Shown one piece after another: positions 62,250 through 64,000 of a DNA stretch of 64,000 nucleotides (positions are counted from its first letter, which is position 1; every line of letters starts with the position of its first letter). Where the stretch lies: NCBI GenBank assembly GCA_949358305.1, contig CASHSZ010000069.1:95839-159838 (forward strand), written 5' to 3'. The stretch is from Strigamia acuminata (lineage: Eukaryota; Arthropoda; Chilopoda; Geophilomorpha; Linotaeniidae). The notes beneath the pieces are model-generated. The model was given only the letters and a program-made list of their open reading frames with translations, was not told the origin of the DNA and did no database searches. Made by a program: the position numbers and the translations under genes.

Positions 62250-64000
62250 TTAAAAAGCGGGACCCTTTCGCCCCCGACAAAATCCGCACACATACCCCAA
62301 GGTTAAAAGCGCCACTACGCCTCGCGCACCAGTTGACGACACGCCATCAACAAACGGGAAACGTGAATACTCATCCACGGCGACAAACAAAATCTTTCCG
62401 TCGGGAAACGGCCCCAAGAAGTCTACAGCCACCCTTTGCCAGGGTCGTTCAGGTAGGCTTGACATCTCCAATGGGGTCCTCGTCTTCGTTGGAACACTTG
62501 CCTGGCACGGCACACAGCCAGCCACTAGCCGCTCGACCTGCGCATCTACACCCGGAAACCAAACCTTTTGTCGTAACAGCATCTTGGTTTTTACGACTCC
62601 CTGGTGCCCACGATGTGCTATCTCCACCACTTTCCTTCTTAATGACTCGGGCACCACAATCCGATCGCCCCGAAGGACGATTCCATCGTCCGAGCTGGTA
62701 AATTCTTCCTGCAATAGTCTAAATGGTTTTAAACCCTCACTCTTCCACGTCTTCTCGCGCTCCGCTCCCTCCTGTCTCAGTGCCAATTTCAACAGTCTCA
62801 AATTAGGATCCTCCTCCGTACACCTCGCAATTTCTGCTCTCGACATCGATTTTGGTACGCGTGTCCTCACCACGAAATTAATATACCGCTCTATTGTCCT
62901 CGACACCGTACCATCCTTTCTTCCCACTGGCCCCGTATGCCGCGACATATAGTCGCTAGGATTAGAACTGCCTTTTGTGTATTTAACCTCAAATACGTAC
63001 TGTTGCACGCGAAGACAAAGTCGCTCTATTCTAGCCGAGGGTCGCGCTTTCCTGTTCCCAAATATGCTCACTAAAGGTTTATGGTCTGTGAAAAGTACAA
63101 ATGAAACACCGTATAAGTACAGATAGAAATGTTCAATAGCCCAAACCGCCGCTAGAGTTTCCCGCTCTATCTGAGAGTATCTGCTCTCGACATCAGTCAG
63201 TGTTCTGCTAGCGTACGCCACTACCCGTGGTTCGCTCTCGCCATTCCTGATTTGCGCCAAAATGGCTCCCAGCCCATTCGGCCCCGCGTCCACCGTCACA
63301 TGCGTCTCCGCCAATGGGTCATGATACGCCAATGTATTCCTGTTCGCCAATTGTTCCCTGATGCATGTCCATGCCAGCTGATGTTTTTCTTCCCATCGAA
63401 ACGGGGTATTCGTTCCTCTCGTCAGGTCTCGCAAAGGTCTCAGCGTTTCTGCCATGTTTCTCACAAAGCGGGCGCAATACACAACCATGCCCAGTAGGCT
63501 TTTTACTTCCGCAGCCGATCTCGGGATCTCCATCTTCTCCACAGCTTCCACTTTTCGCGGATCAATTGAAATTCCGGCCGCTGAAAATACATGGCCGAAA
63601 AACACCAACTCACCCCGACGCACTTCACATTTTTCCTCGTTTAAAGTCAGTCCTTTCTCTTCCAAGCGTCTCAGGACGGCGTGCAACGCCGCGTCGTGCG
63701 CTTCCACGGTCTTGCCTACAATAAAAATATCGTCCACAATATTAATGCAATTCGACAGGCCCTCGATTACTTGACGTATAGTGTCCTGAAATAACTCTGA
63801 AGCCGAGTTGATACCGAACAGCAATCTCTTGAAACGAAACAGACCCACATGGGTCGCAAAAACGGTATATTTCCGCGACCCCTCGTCCAACTCGACTTGG
63901 TTGAACCCATGATTCAGGTCCAATTTCGAAAAGTATTTGGCTCCTTCCGCCAACGCCACCACGTCCTCCAAACGAGGCGAGGTGTGCCTCACTCTCTTGA
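62250..64000 (-). CDS. pol: Ty3/gypsy-type retrotransposon pol, partial at both functional ends
   Basis: The frame is open from the right window edge to a TAA at 62250-62252. There is no true start: the codon at 63990-63992 is GTG and the frame continues upstream, so the N-terminal part lies outside. Residues are numbered from that codon (580). The reverse transcriptase has KLDL (D25) and IVDD (85-88), the catalytic aspartates. The RNase H has D235, E278, D303 (FTDHKPL) and D347 (NPSDYMSRH). The integrase zinc finger is H460, H463, C493, C496. The integrase core has the first catalytic D524 (VDFLGP), but similarity fades after about residue 563 and the frame ends with KGPAF where DNGPxF is expected. 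The second aspartate and the glutamate are missing. It copies element RNA into DNA in a virus-like particle; this copy lacks integration activity as it stands. Known for the family: Ty3/gypsy gene order. Inferred: a truncated or frameshifted copy. Confidence 0.93.
   Translation of the reverse strand, partial: KRVRHTSPRLEDVVALAEGAKYFSKLDLNHGFNQVELDEGSRKYTVFATHVGLFRFKRLLFGINSASELFQDTIRQVIEGLSNCINIVDDIFIVGKTVEAHDAALHAVLRRLEEKGLTLNEEKCEVRRGELVFFGHVFSAAGISIDPRKVEAVEKMEIPRSAAEVKSLLGMVVYCARFVRNMAETLRPLRDLTRGTNTPFRWEEKHQLAWTCIREQLANRNTLAYHDPLAETHVTVDAGPNGLGAILAQIRNGESEPRVVAYASRTLTDVESRYSQIERETLAAVWAIEHFYLYLYGVSFVLFTDHKPLVSIFGNRKARPSARIERLCLRVQQYVFEVKYTKGSSNPSDYMSRHTGPVGRKDGTVSRTIERYINFVVRTRVPKSMSRAEIARCTEEDPNLRLLKLALRQEGAEREKTWKSEGLKPFRLLQEEFTSSDDGIVLRGDRIVVPESLRRKVVEIAHRGHQGVVKTKMLLRQKVWFPGVDAQVERLVAGCVPCQASVPTKTRTPLEMSSLPERPWQRVAVDFLGPFPDGKILFVAVDEYSRFPFVDGVSSTGARGVVALLTLGYVCGFCRGRKGPAF
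62250..64000 (-). mobile_element. LTR retrotransposon fragment (Ty3/gypsy superfamily) at the array edge
   Basis: The element is represented only by pol. No LTR, polypurine tract, primer-binding site, chromodomain or env-like frame is visible in the window. The RT-RNase H-zinc-finger region is free of stops and keeps its catalytic residues, which suggests a fairly young copy or one with active relatives. The 3' end is lost 159 bp from the 121-bp elements that border the satellite. Confidence 0.85.

Noticed and set aside
61706-62701. A 331-codon plus-strand open frame across the array edge
   Set aside because: It runs antisense through the pol gene and through the 121-bp elements, and its composition follows those features. 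No domain is visible.
62584-63774. Plus-strand open frames of 81-122 codons opposite pol
   Set aside because: They are shadows of the pol reading frame on the other strand.
63990-64000. A pol start codon near the right edge
   Set aside because: The codon at 63990-63992 is GTG and the preceding codons are in frame without a stop, so the reading frame enters from outside the window.

Overview
This window is eukaryotic, non-genic satellite DNA. About 61.75 kb of the 64 kb is one uninterrupted tandem array. The right-hand 1.75 kb is the antisense strand of a Ty3/gypsy-type retrotransposon pol gene. The pol domain order (reverse transcriptase, RNase H, H2C2 zinc finger, integrase) and a complex CpG-rich satellite suggest an animal, probably an invertebrate. 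I cannot name the species. I see no host gene, tRNA, rRNA, operon or CRISPR array.

Layout. (1) 1-61753: higher-order repeat (HOR) array, read here as one partial copy, 14 complete internal copies and one terminal copy with an altered right end. Each copy has one, two or three units of about 1015 bp (34 complete, plus a partial one at the left edge), followed by one long spacer of 1631-1684 bp. (2) 61754-61850: short transition with an (ACTT)n-like tract. (3) 61851-62091: two direct copies of a 121-bp GC-rich element, a relative of the inverted arms that bound the GC block in every spacer. (4) 62092-62249: nothing recognised. (5) 62250-64000, minus strand: pol, running off the right edge and losing integrase homology before the second catalytic aspartate.

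Fine structure. The 1015-bp unit is three diverged monomers (A 354, B 299 and C 362 bp). Each monomer is an AT-rich core of about 142-154 bp joined to a GC-rich bridge. The cores are imperfect palindromes, arm against arm. The bridges occur in direct orientation in A, B and C, and inverted in the two spacer monomers D and E. Inside the spacer, a GC-rich block of about 1.09 kb carries eight 53-bp repeats (4+4), fields of an 11-bp repeat built on the palindrome CCGTTAACGG, a constant 94-bp AT-rich centre and a 20-bp repeat. It is bounded by 73-bp inverted arms matching at 69 of 73 positions by hand count.

Evolution. Single-base markers sort the 1015-bp units into classes a, b, b*, c, c' and d, which allows a map of homogenisation. 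HORs 4-6 (14295-27435) and 9-11 (33830-46981) are co-linear copies at a constant offset of 19,535 bp until an 11-bp change near 26.7 kb. One internal unit has been replaced by a different class. Spacer lengths differ only by whole-repeat steps of 11, 20 and 53 bp, plus one 6-bp deletion and one 7-bp insertion. The last spacer keeps 123 bp missing from all the others, so the array edge escaped homogenisation.

No protein-coding role is supported for the array. The many recurrent 60-155 codon open frames are by-products of repetition. The most notable content is structural: a satellite whose basic building block is a palindrome, with bridges in both orientations, alternating with a separate inverted-repeat-bounded GC module.
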